NCBI RefSeq assembly: GCF_018986435.1
Contig: NZ_JAHMIN010000008.1
Span: 261-64,260 of the forward strand
DNA from: Hahella sp. HN01
GTDB lineage: Bacteria > Pseudomonadota > Gammaproteobacteria > Pseudomonadales > Oleiphilaceae
DNA length: 64,000 nucleotides
Direction of reading: 5' to 3'
A model generated the notes under the pieces. It did no database searches, was not told the DNA's origin, and saw only the letters and a list, made by a program, of their open reading frames with translations. Position 1 is the stretch's first letter. The number at the start of each line of letters is the position of its first letter. Both the position numbers and the translations under genes were made by a program. Shown one piece after another: positions 26,638 through 35,482 of this stretch.

Positions 26638-27123
26638 ATGTCATACAAATTGAAACGCGCTAAAAATCGCCGCGATTCAGCGCCGTTTCTTAAGCTCCCC
26701 CTTCATATGTTGGCGCATGATAACTTCCGTTCATTATCATACCGGGCGAAGAGTTTACTTCTGGATGTAGCCAGCCAATTCAGAGGCCACAATAACGGCG
26801 ATCTATGCGCCAGTTTAACCATAATGAAGTCCTATGGATGGACCAGCAGTGACCAGCTTCATAAAGCCCGCAAAGAGTTGGAAGAACGGGGTTGGCTGAT
26901 TGAAACCCGCAAGGGAGCCAGACCCAACATTCCAACTCTCTATGCATTAGCTTGGCTCCCAATTAATGACTGTGGCGGCAAACTATTGAAGAAAGCAACG
27001 GATACAGCGCCAAACACATGGAAACAAGCGCCTCCGCCCAAAGTGCCCCGTAAAGCGCCATGCTCAACGGTGAAAAGATCAAAGTATAAGCCAGTTAATG
27101 CCATGCTGCTTGATGAAGATTAA
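26638..27123 (+). CDS. Helix-turn-helix protein of integrative elements
   Basis: This is a 161-residue basic protein. GAGGA precedes the ATG by about seven nt. The segment FLKLPLHMLAHDNFRSLSYRAKSLLLDVASQF, followed by GWTSSDQLHKARKELEERGWL, resembles the winged-helix-like domain found in small island proteins next to AlpA. It may bind DNA in element replication or control; this is inference. It is followed by a clear terminator at 27152. Confidence 0.65.
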   Translation: MSYKLKRAKNRRDSAPFLKLPLHMLAHDNFRSLSYRAKSLLLDVASQFRGHNNGDLCASLTIMKSYGWTSSDQLHKARKELEERGWLIETRKGARPNIPTLYALAWLPINDCGGKLLKKATDTAPNTWKQAPPPKVPRKAPCSTVKRSKYKPVNAMLLDED

Positions 27124-27151
27124 TCCTTCTATTAAATAGCAATGATCTTAA

Positions 27152-27178
27152 GACCGCTGCTGGCGGTCGTTCTTTCTT
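27152..27178 (+). terminator. Rho-independent terminator after the HTH gene
   Basis: GACCGC pairs with GCGGTC around a 5-nt loop, and is followed by the T-rich GTTCTTTCTT. It lies 29 nt after the stop codon at 27123. Confidence 0.75.
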
Positions 27179-27882
27179 GTAGGCGTGCATCCTGATCTGA
27201 CAGAACTTTCCCTTACACAACCACAATCCTCAGTAGCACCAGCAGGCTATATATTCACTCCTCCCCACGCCTGCGGGTTTTGCGAAATCTTTTTCGCCAT
27301 GAAATTGAGAAACTGAGGGGAAGCTTTGAGCCCATGGAGTCGCAGGAAGTTTCAATTTTCATGAATTGAAGACCCCAGCAACATTTTGTAGGCAGCGCTA
27401 GCAGTCTGGAGAGATGGGATGAACATTCTTAGTGTAGATCCGCTATTAACTGTGCGGACTCTTTGTGGACACATTGACATTCTTTGATCAATTCTTGTTA
27501 TCGGTCAATTTCATAACTATCTGTTTTTAAAGGTTTATATTTAAACATAATTCAAAAAAACACGCAGGGTAACCGGACTTTGACTCCAGCGAATATGATG
27601 GAGTTGAAATAACGATGAAGAAGGCGCGCGAGGAAGTAAAGATACAATCCTAAAATGCGGCAAGAGTTCCAAGACTTCATAAACAATATAACCTTAACAA
27701 GGTTAAGTGCGAGCCAAAGCTTCCATAGATAACTTTGATAAGACTGAGCTTGGTAGTAAAATTGAAAAATCTATTAGCTTTCATGACAGCATCTGTCATC
27801 TCTGCGAACCACTCTAAATTTAACAAAGTAATCGAGCATTGCCGCCCACTTTGAGGACGGCAGGCATTAGGAAATCTCAGCA
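27179..27882. other. Intergenic region of the island, no gene seen
   Basis: About 700 bp with scattered stops in all frames and variable base composition. There is an imperfect inverted repeat around 27300-27360 (TGAAATTGAGAAACT against AGTTTCAATTTTCA). The stretch may hold remnants of lost island genes; no product can be named. Confidence 0.4.
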
Positions 27883-28653
27883 ATGGATTATTCTCCAATG
27901 ATTAACCAGGCCTTCAAACTTTGGTGGCTCATTCCCATCTTCCTTTTCATCTCCGTGTTCAAGACTCCATGGTTGAAGGGCATTCTTGGGGAGATCCTGG
28001 TTAAATTTTCAGCACGGCTCCGGTTGCCGAAAGATACCTACCATCGTATCCATTACGTAACTCTGCCAACGCCAGATGGTACTACGCAGATCGACCACAT
28101 ATTTGTTTCCCAGTTTGGTATCTTTGTTGTGGAAACAAAGAATATGAAAGGCTGGATATTCGGCAATGAAAATCAGCCTCAGTGGACACAGAAGATCTTT
28201 AGGAATTCATTCAAATTTCAGAACCCACTTCGCCAAAACTACAAGCATGTAAAAGCATTAGAGGCGGTGCTCGATGTGCCACCTGACACGATTCATTCTG
28301 TAGTCGTCTTTGCTGGAGACAGTAAGTTCAAATCGCAGATGCCGCCAAATGTTACCAGTGGCGGAGGTTTCATTACATACATCAAGTCTTTTTCGGCGCC
28401 AGTTCTAAGCGAGACGCAAGTTCAGCGTGTAGTGGAACAAATTGCGTCTGGTCGTCTTGAACCCACGCGAGAAACTCACCGCCAACACATCCAGCAGATA
28501 AAAGCTCGTTCAAACATCTTAGCAGAACGAAAGTGTCCGAGATGTGGCAGCAACATGGTCTTGCGCAAAGCTAAACAGGGCGCAAATGCCGGTAGGCAGT
28601 TTTGGGGGTGTTCGGCATATCCCAAATGTAGAGCTGTGCAAAATGCCATCTAG
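27883..28653 (+). CDS. NERD-domain protein with topoisomerase-type zinc finger
   Basis: This is a 256-residue protein. A single N-terminal membrane helix (about 13-27) is followed by a NERD domain, residues 35-150, with IDHIFVSQFGIFVVETKNMKGWIFG (D71, E84, K86), a nuclease-like motif. The C-terminus carries a C4 zinc finger (C218, C221, C243, C249) of the topoisomerase I type. NERD proteins are suspected to act on nucleic acid. It lies in the AlpA/RadC island, alone on the plus strand. A role in DNA processing or defence is inference. Confidence 0.9.
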   Translation: MDYSPMINQAFKLWWLIPIFLFISVFKTPWLKGILGEILVKFSARLRLPKDTYHRIHYVTLPTPDGTTQIDHIFVSQFGIFVVETKNMKGWIFGNENQPQWTQKIFRNSFKFQNPLRQNYKHVKALEAVLDVPPDTIHSVVVFAGDSKFKSQMPPNVTSGGGFITYIKSFSAPVLSETQVQRVVEQIASGRLEPTRETHRQHIQQIKARSNILAERKCPRCGSNMVLRKAKQGANAGRQFWGCSAYPKCRAVQNAI

Positions 28654-28977
28654 CAAGTCAAAAGAGCAAGATGGCTTACACTCCGCTTCGCTCGGTTTCA
28701 CTGCCACTTATGTAGGCGCTATGTGAACCCGAGTGGACTCAACTAATTACAGAAATTATCTCCCCACGGGTTTTGTTCCCAAAGCCTAGTTAGATTCCCA
28801 CTTTGGCAATCGATGTAGACACAATGTGGGCAAATCTATTCAGCCTCTGGATTATTAGTCAGAGTTATGAAGCATTGAAAGCAGCTTAATGATGTGTATG
28901 ATGGTTGTAGGCAGGACCAAATCATGCTTTTTTCAACACTGACAATTGCGCAAAATGAGAGCAATAACTCCAAGGCT
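28654..28977. other. Intergenic region downstream of NERD gene
   Basis: About 320 bp with no convincing gene. It ends in copy B of the dispersed 80-bp repeat. Confidence 0.4.
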
Positions 28978-29063
28978 AAATTTTTTAATTTCGCGGAATA
29001 TATAAAGTCTTAGGGGTGCGGTGCTGGTCGCTCAGATATCAGAAATTTGACCTGCCCCGCACC
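28978..29063. repeat. Dispersed ~80-bp repeat, copy B
   Basis: This is the second copy of the repeat at 14202-14287, in the same orientation, with only scattered differences over the block from AATTTCGCGG to AAATTTGACC. It lies just beyond the stop of the minus-strand gene ending at 29065. It may derive from a mobile element; its nature is unknown. Confidence 0.8.
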
Positions 29064-29064
29064 G

Positions 29065-29559
29065 CTATGAAACTAGCTTTCTGGTTTTAGCAGCTAGGCC
29101 ATCTAGCATTTGAGCTCTGAGCTCGTAGATAGACTCAAGCAGCTTTTCATACTTATCAGGATCATTCACAAACTCATCTACTGGCTCACGGAATACCAAT
29201 CGATCAAGCTCACTCAAATTATCAAGCTCTTGTAACTTGTAAACAGAAGCATACATACTCATCTTTATATGCAAGTTATGGTAATTGTGAAACACTTCTG
29301 AAAAATGACTTTTCTGTCCCGCTCCGCCTCGCTTCTCTGAAACTTTAGCATTAATCAGATCTATACAGCTGGCGCAATATTCATTGCAAATCAAATATAT
29401 TTCCTCTAGCTTTTTGGAAAATGCTTCTTTCCGTCCTCGCCGGCTGGCAAGTAGATGAGCCATCCACACTACTAGTAATGCAGTTACCGTTGACAAAAAC
29501 CACGTCATTAGCTTTACCTTATCCGAAGAAGATTCAAATATTTCAACTAATCTACACAT
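29065..29559 (-). CDS. Hypothetical membrane protein of a two-gene cassette
   Basis: This is a 164-residue protein with one membrane helix (about 19-38, WFLSTVTALLVVWMAHLL) and a charged, helical cytoplasmic tail. No family is recognised. It starts 9 nt after the stop of the 339-residue membrane protein gene, so the two are co-transcribed and probably act together. It lies within the AlpA/NERD/RadC island. Confidence 0.7.
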   Translation of the reverse strand: MCRLVEIFESSSDKVKLMTWFLSTVTALLVVWMAHLLASRRGRKEAFSKKLEEIYLICNEYCASCIDLINAKVSEKRGGAGQKSHFSEVFHNYHNLHIKMSMYASVYKLQELDNLSELDRLVFREPVDEFVNDPDKYEKLLESIYELRAQMLDGLAAKTRKLVS

Positions 29560-29568
29560 CAGCTACCC

Positions 29569-30588
29569 CTATATACCATCCTGATCTCTTACTTTTATAT
29601 TTTTAATTTTCGTAGCATGTAGACTTTCAATGACCAAAAATCGATTAACATTAAGATATTGCTCACCTGAATACATAAAACCTGAATCTAGCGTATCCCA
29701 CTGCTGTAGCCTATAACCAGAATATTCACATAGGTACTCAAAGTAAGCCCTTAAATACCTGTATGCCACAATAACGTGCACTGTCTCAGTTCCTGCTGTT
29801 AAAAATTGCTCATTACAGGATGGGGCAACCTCTAACACCACCTTAATGCTCTTCTGGAGCAGGAATGTCCGCAACTCAACAAGAAATAGGTCTTCCGCCA
29901 AATCGAATATTGATGCACTTGCTATCAAATATGTCTTAAGCGTCTCATCATCATTTTTGTATGAATTCTGAATCACGGTGCCCAGCATTTGCTTAAGGTT
30001 AACAATCCGCCAATTAACATCATGAAATCGCGTTTCATTCCTTAATGGCATTCCAGTCTCATGAGAACCTACAAAAAACCTTTTATGTAGTTTAGGGTTA
30101 ACTTTAAATTTAGCTTTTAAATGCTTATGATATAAAACTTCATCAATCTGGGAAAAATATTGAAAAAGCTGATCTCTGTGTGCATAAAATTCTTCAGCGT
30201 TTTGCTTCCTCTTTAAAATTGAAATCTGTTCAGCTGTTTGCATTGTAGAGTGCAAACGAGTAACAAGTACGGACAGCGGTAGTGACAGAGATAGCACTGC
30301 TAATGGAAATGTACTTATTTCAGCGAACTTCAAGAACCCTTCTTTATTCACCGAAATAGAATACTCGCTCCAAATAATGCAACCTAGTACTAAAAAATAT
30401 AATAGCGGCACCAGGATGCACAACCAAAGTATACCCTGTTGCGCTAACCCTTTCTCAGCATTCAACCCAAATACAGAAATTACCTTACTTGATAAACGCT
30501 CCCCCTCTCCATACTTAATGAACACTAACAAAAAAGGAATAAGAAATGGGGCGATAATTATTATTACCAATAGAAATATGCCATCCAT
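29569..30588 (-). CDS. Hypothetical membrane protein of a two-gene cassette (339 aa)
   Basis: Three or so membrane helices lie in the N-terminal third: residues 4-25, 52-76 and 90-110. They are followed by a long cytoplasmic helical domain starting after LSVLVTRLHSTMQTAEQ. Similar layouts (a membrane hairpin and a long domain) occur in membrane proteins of phage-defence cassettes, but I cannot match this one to a named family. The base composition is AT-rich relative to core genes, consistent with acquisition by transfer. It is the first gene of a pair with the 29065-29559 gene. Confidence 0.7.
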   Translation of the reverse strand: MDGIFLLVIIIIAPFLIPFLLVFIKYGEGERLSSKVISVFGLNAEKGLAQQGILWLCILVPLLYFLVLGCIIWSEYSISVNKEGFLKFAEISTFPLAVLSLSLPLSVLVTRLHSTMQTAEQISILKRKQNAEEFYAHRDQLFQYFSQIDEVLYHKHLKAKFKVNPKLHKRFFVGSHETGMPLRNETRFHDVNWRIVNLKQMLGTVIQNSYKNDDETLKTYLIASASIFDLAEDLFLVELRTFLLQKSIKVVLEVAPSCNEQFLTAGTETVHVIVAYRYLRAYFEYLCEYSGYRLQQWDTLDSGFMYSGEQYLNVNRFLVIESLHATKIKNIKVRDQDGI

Positions 30589-31057
30589 GTTAGCGCCTTT
30601 GATCTTTAATTAATCAAAATCAAGAATAGCAAACGAAGCCCTAAAACTACAATTATTTACACGTTTTACTTCGATGGCAGGTAAGACATATACCCATCAA
30701 GTTTCTATCATGGTTTGACCCACCTTGGGCCAGATATGATCGACCTCAGTGGCCGCGCTCTAAACTTACGCCATTGCCAACCATAACCGCGTTGGGTGTC
30801 ACTGCCCTTCTATAGTTGCCAGACTCCCCAGCGTGTCGCCTCTCGCTTGTCTGCGTGGCTCTCACAGTTTCGGGATTTATGCCGGGTAGTATTTTCCGTT
30901 TAAGTGATTTTGTCACACGTGTGATAGACACCCTGTTTCTGATGTTCCAGAGATAGAGTTCAGGTATTGGTTAAAGGTGGGTGGGAAGAATAATCTGTCT
31001 CGGCAACCCACTTCAGCTATTCTAAAGCCAGTTGATCTCGCCCTCTCGCTATACGAA
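30589..31057. other. Intergenic region between membrane cassette and radC-like gene
   Basis: About 470 bp. It contains a 12-bp perfect palindrome TCACACGTGTGA at 30913-30924, near the start of a 61-codon minus frame (30746-30931, GTG start) of doubtful coding status. No other gene is seen. Confidence 0.4.
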
Positions 31058-31627
31058 CTAAATTGGCAGTTTCTGCTTCAATTTATCCAGCAATCCGCTT
31101 TCCGCAAAGCTGAAGTATCTGCTTTCTCCAATAATGATGTGGTCGTAAAGCTGTATCCCTAGGGATGTGGTGTTAATTAATAAATTTGATGTGAACTGCT
31201 CATCGCCTGGGCTGGGCGTCGGATCGCCCGATGGGTGGTTATGAACAATTATCAAGCCATAGGGATTCAATGGAATGGCGCTTCTGAGAGCTTCCACTGG
31301 CCTCGCGTATACGGAAGCAACTGAACCGATAGCGACGACTTCAAAGCACAGTATTTTCAGCTTGCTATCAAGGCTGACTGTGATTAGCTTTTCTTTCGCC
31401 TCATTCTGTAGGTCAGAGAACAGCTCAAAAACTAAAGTCGGGTCCGTCAAAGGCACATTCACGGGAGCAGAAGACTTCACCCGCTTTTTCTTGTACCGGA
31501 TATCAATCTCGCGGATATAGGTAGGCCGGTTATCTTTGTTTTCCGCCACGTTTTTCCGGCCTCCTTTTCTCAGTATCTTGGCTGTTTCTACACCGGGATA
31601 TCTTCCGGCTAAGTATTTATAACTCAT
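31058..31627 (-). CDS. RadC-like JAB/MPN-domain protein (island type)
   Basis: This is a 189-residue protein. The C-terminal JAB domain has HNHPSGDPTPSPGD with the H129, H131, S139 and D142 metal-site pattern. Typical chromosomal RadC has an N-terminal helix-hairpin-helix region; this protein does not, as is usual for the RadC-like proteins carried on islands and prophages. Their function is not established. It overlaps by 11 nt a small upstream membrane ORF. The lack of a ribosome site at its ATG suggests coupled translation. Confidence 0.9.
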   Translation of the reverse strand: MSYKYLAGRYPGVETAKILRKGGRKNVAENKDNRPTYIREIDIRYKKKRVKSSAPVNVPLTDPTLVFELFSDLQNEAKEKLITVSLDSKLKILCFEVVAIGSVASVYARPVEALRSAIPLNPYGLIIVHNHPSGDPTPSPGDEQFTSNLLINTTSLGIQLYDHIIIGESRYFSFAESGLLDKLKQKLPI

Positions 31628-31826
31628 CAGGAAAGTATGGATTTAGTTTCAAGCAGACTACTATAACGGCGATAGCGGATAAGGGAAATGCAATTAAGCA
31701 GAGAGCTCCTGTGTAATGAGCAGAAAAGTTGAGGACAGGGGAGTAGAACAGACCAATCAATTTTTTCACTGGCTCTAAAAGTGTCCCAGATGTGTACCAA
31801 ACTTCAATTAACCAGATTATGGACAC
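31617..31826 (-). CDS. Possible small membrane protein upstream of radC-like gene
   Basis: This is a 69-codon frame starting at GTG. It contains a hydrophobic segment (residues of about 41-60, ALCLIAFPLSAIAVIVVCLKL) and perhaps a second. The end overlaps the RadC-like start by 11 nt, which suggests translational coupling. No family is recognised, and the gene is only moderately supported. Confidence 0.4.
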   Translation of the reverse strand: MSIIWLIEVWYTSGTLLEPVKKLIGLFYSPVLNFSAHYTGALCLIAFPLSAIAVIVVCLKLNPYFPDEL

Positions 31827-32010
31827 AGCCTACAAACGCATAAATGATTGATATATTGAATAAATTTTACAAACAAGCAACACTATGCCATCCCCCAAAC
31901 AGGTGAACGCGACAGAAAATACGTATCGAAAAACCTAAGCCGCGCCAGCAACTGACTGGGTTCGTTAAGGGTTGAAATGAGGATGAAAAAAATAACTTGC
32001 AAAAAGGGGG

Positions 32011-32039
32011 TTGCCTTCTGAAAAGGCAGCGTCTATATT
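32011..32039 (+). promoter_or_regulatory. Sigma-70-type promoter of the ilv leader
   Basis: TTGCCT (-35) and TATATT (-10) are separated by exactly 17 nt. Transcription would start near 32046, about 74 nt before the leader-peptide ATG. A small hairpin (GACCTG/CAGGTC, 32045-32061) lies at the 5' end of the message. Confidence 0.7.
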
Positions 32040-32119
32040 TTTCAGACCTGATTTCCAGGTCAAAAAGCATTCAAGATTTCTGACAACAGTCGAATTTAAA
32101 GTACGAATTTAGCAAACAC

Positions 32120-32212
32120 ATGAAGCAAGCCCTGATTCTAGTCGTCAACCTTATTATCGTCGCGGTGGTCGTCGTACCTTCGCGGGGGTTGGCGTTTACG
32201 AGTCGGAACTAG
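32120..32212 (+). CDS. ilv operon leader peptide
   Basis: This is a 30-codon ORF reading MKQALILVVNLIIVAVVVVP and ten more residues. Fourteen of the residues are Leu, Ile or Val, including a run of four Val (VVVV). It lies between a sigma-70-like promoter and a strong terminator, ahead of ilvG. By analogy with enterobacterial ilv leaders, ribosome stalling at Ile/Val/Leu codons when charged tRNA is scarce would prevent the terminator from forming and allow transcription of ilvGM. The peptide itself probably has no other role. Confidence 0.9.
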   Translation: MKQALILVVNLIIVAVVVVPSRGLAFTSRN

Positions 32213-32227
32213 CAAAGTAAGACTTCG

Positions 32228-32263
32228 AAAAACCCCCGCTTCGCAAGAACCGGGGGTTTTTTT
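32228..32263 (+). terminator. Transcription attenuator of the ilvGM operon
   Basis: AAAAACCCCCG pairs with CGGGGGTTTTT around a 12-nt loop and is followed by a T-run. It lies 16 nt after the leader-peptide stop codon and 42 nt before ilvG. It is the attenuation terminator. Confidence 0.92.
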
Positions 32264-32304
32264 ATGGCCCCCGCAGCAAGCGGCCACTGACGGGAACAGA
32301 GGAT

Positions 32305-34014
32305 ATGAACGGCGCACAATGTATTATCGAGAAGTTGACGAAGCACTCCGTTGACACCATTTTCGGGTATCCAGGGGGCTGCATCATGCCCCTGTATGAC
32401 GCGCTCCTCGACGCCGATGTCAAACATGTCCTCTGCCGTCACGAACAAGCCGCCGCCCTCGCCGCCGACGGCTACGCCCGCGCCTCGGGCCGACTCGGTG
32501 TTTGTCTGGCCACCTCCGGTCCCGGCGCCACCAACCTGATCACTGGCGTGGCTAACGCTTTCATGGACTCCATTCCCATGCTGGTTATCACCGGACAAGT
32601 GCCACGCGCCCTGATCGGCACAGACGCCTTCCAGGAAAGCGATATCCTGGGCATGACCTTAGGCGTAGTAAAACACTCATACCTGGTGGAAGACGCCAAC
32701 GACCTGCCGCGCATCATGGACGAGGCCGTTGCGCTGGCCATGTCCGGCCGCCCCGGCCCGGTATGGCTGGATATCCCCAAAGACGTATTGCTGGAAGAGC
32801 TGGACTCAACGCCCGCACCGGCCTCCCTGGCCACAGAAAGCAGCGGAGGCGACCTGACGGATTGGGACAATCCGTTGGGACAAGCCCGTAAAATGATCAA
32901 GGCCGCAAAACGTCCGCTGATTTATAGCGGCGGCGGCGTCATGCTCGCAAAAGCAGTGACCAGCTACCGCCATTTCGCGGACGCCACCGGTATTCCGCAA
33001 GTGGTGACTTTGAAAGGCGTCGGCAACCCCGGCAAGCGCCATCCTCTTAATCTGGGCATGCTGGGCATGCATGGCTCCCGCGCCGCTAACGAGGCGGTGG
33101 AGCAATGCGACTTGCTCATCGTTATCGGCGCACGCTTTGATGACCGCGCGACAGGTAAACCCAGCGCCTTCGCCCCCAACGCGCGCATTATTCACATTGA
33201 CTGCGACCACAGCGAAATAGGAAAAATCAAACGCGCCGACTGCGTACTCTTGGGCGACATGCGGGAAATTCTGCGCGGGCTGCGCCAGCCTCTGGAAATC
33301 GCGGAGTGGCGCGAGCAATGTATGGCGAGCAAGAGCCGTAACGGGTTCGCTTCCACTTCAAACGAGGATGATCCGGCGCCAATTCAGGGTCCTGACTTCA
33401 TCGCCACCATGGACAAAGTAACGCCGCCTGAAGCCATCATAAGCTGCGACGTAGGGCAGCATCAGATGTGGGTGGCGCAGTATTTCGACTTCAATCACCC
33501 GCGCCAGCATCTGTCCAGCGGCGGACTCGGGACCATGGGATACGGCCTTCCCGCCGCCATGGGAGCGCAATTCGCAAAACCCGGCGCGCCGGTTATCAAC
33601 GTGTCCGGCGACGGCTCTTTCATGATGAATATGCAGGAGCTCGCCACCATCCAGCGTTATGGCCTGCCGATTAAGCTCATCATTCTGGACAACCAGCGCC
33701 TGGGCATGGTGCGCCAGCAACAGGAGCTGTTCTACGCCGGCCGCTACAGCGAGGTGGATCTCTCTGATAACCCGGACTTCAGCGCCATCGCCAAAGCCTT
33801 TGGTATCCCCGCCATGACTATCAGCAAGCGCTGCCAGATGCGTCGCAGTATCGAAACGCTGCTCGCCTACCCTGGACCAATGTTGCTGCACGTACACATT
33901 GAAGAAGAAACCAACGTATGGCCGATCGTTAAACCCGGCGAAGCCAACGCCAATATGCTGGAGAACGCTCCGGCGACCACTATCGCCAATCAGCAAAAAG
34001 GAAGAGCCGCATGA
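32305..34014 (+). CDS. ilvG: Acetolactate synthase large (catalytic) subunit
   Basis: This is a 569-residue thiamine-diphosphate enzyme that condenses pyruvate with pyruvate or 2-oxobutyrate at the start of valine, leucine and isoleucine synthesis. The N-terminal domain carries GYPGGCIMPLYDAL and the catalytic-Glu segment RHEQAAALAADGYAR. The C-terminal cofactor motif is SGDGSFMMNMQELATI. The length is that of IlvG/IlvB-type subunits. The adjacent 93-residue partner overlaps its stop by 4 nt and is of the IlvM type, so the IlvG assignment is preferred. Expression is under leader-peptide attenuation. Confidence 0.95.
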   Translation: MNGAQCIIEKLTKHSVDTIFGYPGGCIMPLYDALLDADVKHVLCRHEQAAALAADGYARASGRLGVCLATSGPGATNLITGVANAFMDSIPMLVITGQVPRALIGTDAFQESDILGMTLGVVKHSYLVEDANDLPRIMDEAVALAMSGRPGPVWLDIPKDVLLEELDSTPAPASLATESSGGDLTDWDNPLGQARKMIKAAKRPLIYSGGGVMLAKAVTSYRHFADATGIPQVVTLKGVGNPGKRHPLNLGMLGMHGSRAANEAVEQCDLLIVIGARFDDRATGKPSAFAPNARIIHIDCDHSEIGKIKRADCVLLGDMREILRGLRQPLEIAEWREQCMASKSRNGFASTSNEDDPAPIQGPDFIATMDKVTPPEAIISCDVGQHQMWVAQYFDFNHPRQHLSSGGLGTMGYGLPAAMGAQFAKPGAPVINVSGDGSFMMNMQELATIQRYGLPIKLIILDNQRLGMVRQQQELFYAGRYSEVDLSDNPDFSAIAKAFGIPAMTISKRCQMRRSIETLLAYPGPMLLHVHIEEETNVWPIVKPGEANANMLENAPATTIANQQKGRAA

Positions 34015-34292
34015 CCTCCCCACGACATCCGCAAACTATTTTTGAATGCCAAATATCCAGTCAGCCTGGCGCTCTCGAACGCGTTATGCGAGTGGTGCGC
34101 GTACGCGGATTTCAAGTGGAGGACCTGCGACTGCAGCGACTGGCGGATGTCTACGAGGCGCAACTGATCGTTTCCGGTTCGCGTCCACCGGAAACGCTGC
34201 TGCGACAATTGCAAAAGCTATTGGATGTGAAAACGCTAAAGGCGCTCAATCAACCCACTCAGGCCGCACCACCTGAATTGGCTTGCGCCTGA
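34011..34292 (+). CDS. ilvM: Acetolactate synthase small (ACT) subunit
   Basis: This is a 93-residue ACT-domain protein. It starts with IFECQISSQPGALERVMRVV and ends with DVKTLKALNQP. IlvM-type subunits stabilise and modulate the large subunit. The ATGA overlap with ilvG ensures coupled translation. The short length fits IlvM (about 90 residues) rather than IlvH/IlvN. The operon ends here; ilvD, ilvE and ilvA are not next to it. Confidence 0.9.
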   Translation: MTSPRHPQTIFECQISSQPGALERVMRVVRVRGFQVEDLRLQRLADVYEAQLIVSGSRPPETLLRQLQKLLDVKTLKALNQPTQAAPPELACA

Positions 34293-34369
34293 GCCGTCCC
34301 GGCAGGCGATGGGTGGAGTTTCCCGCTCCCCCATCGCCGCGGCGTCCCGCCGCTCCTTCCCTTATGAGC

Positions 34370-35482
34370 TTAATGCCCGCGATCGGCGATGTAGTCCGTG
34401 ATCGCCGCGTAGAACTCCATTTCATCGAAGGTGTCAGGACCAACGCCAATGACGTCGATATGATCCTGATTCAGCACGTAAGCGAGAGACGTGGATTGCA
34501 ATTCGCTGGGTCGGTTCAGGTCGCTGACATAGCCAAACGCCGGCTGCGCGTAGATGGAATCAAGCGATCCCCAATGCTCGTAATATTGCAACCGCTCCCC
34601 TTGTTGCTGGGAGTTGATGCCGACCAGGCCATCGTCGTCCCGTTGATTGGCGTCGCCATCACCCTGCCCGGCGGCGCCGTCGTTATTACAATCGTCCAGG
34701 CAATAGCCGTTGCCGTCGATATTGAACAGGCCTTCCGACACCAGCCATAACGCCGGGTTCACGTTCAGTCCGCTTTGCGCCGTCATCACCGACGCCGCAT
34801 GTTCGATATAGGCGCCGCTGGCGGGATAGTTCTGGTTGAACGCCTTCATGCCAGTGGTGACGCCGTCGGCTTCATAATCGTCATACACCAGCTGCTTGGC
34901 GCCCGCCACCGCGTCGTTGCCTGCGGCGTAAACGACATTGCCGTAGAAATTGGCCAGCACTTCTACGATGGAGTCGCGGAAATTGTCGAGTATAAATTTG
35001 GCGACGGGAGACCCCCTGTGTGGAGAGGAAACGCTGACGTGCGTCTTCACTACCCGATAGCCTTTACGTTCGTATAGCACGCGCGCCGCCTTACGGCTGT
35101 CTACCCCACCTTGGGAATGAGACACCAGATTGACGTAACGATTACCAGTGGTGGCCATGTAGCTTTCGATGTTATCCGCGAGTTGCTTGCCGCGAACTTC
35201 GGAGCTATGGAAAGGCTGTACGGCGGAAACGTAGCTTTGTTGATTATCGTTGATGTCGCCGTTGCACGCGATTTCAAGGAATTTATCGCAGGGATCGAGC
35301 ACATAAGTGCCGAAATCGTCGCCCCAGTAATCCAGTCCCAGGATATTGTTGAACCCGGCCATGCCGTGAGCGAAGACGATGGGGTACTTGGTTTTGTCTG
35401 CGTCCCGGGCCTGAGCGACCGGTGCGCAGACCAACGAAGCGCAAACAAGCGCCGCCGGAACGGCCTTGAGCATTGGTTTCAT
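34370..35482 (-). CDS. Secreted triacylglycerol lipase, Pseudomonas type
   Basis: The ATG at 35482 (8 nt after GAGGA) is preferred over upstream in-frame ATGs, giving 370 residues. A signal peptide (1-26, ending AQA) is followed by the lipase fold: oxyanion segment FAHGMAGF (38-45), nucleophile S123 in SHSQGG, Asp284 in DDDGLVG, and His341 in NQDHIDVIG. It is longer than Pseudomonas lipases (about 310 residues), with an Asp/Asn-rich insertion (NDGAAGQGDGDANQRD, 267-282) just before the catalytic Asp that may bind calcium. It is probably exported by the Sec and type II systems. The divergent gene at 35764 is its likely foldase. Confidence 0.9.
   Translation of the reverse strand: MKPMLKAVPAALVCASLVCAPVAQARDADKTKYPIVFAHGMAGFNNILGLDYWGDDFGTYVLDPCDKFLEIACNGDINDNQQSYVSAVQPFHSSEVRGKQLADNIESYMATTGNRYVNLVSHSQGGVDSRKAARVLYERKGYRVVKTHVSVSSPHRGSPVAKFILDNFRDSIVEVLANFYGNVVYAAGNDAVAGAKQLVYDDYEADGVTTGMKAFNQNYPASGAYIEHAASVMTAQSGLNVNPALWLVSEGLFNIDGNGYCLDDCNNDGAAGQGDGDANQRDDDGLVGINSQQQGERLQYYEHWGSLDSIYAQPAFGYVSDLNRPSELQSTSLAYVLNQDHIDVIGVGPDTFDEMEFYAAITDYIADRGH

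Noticed and set aside
30746-30931. 61-codon minus frame with GTG start
   Set aside because: Weak ribosome site and no family; its only support is a nearby palindrome.
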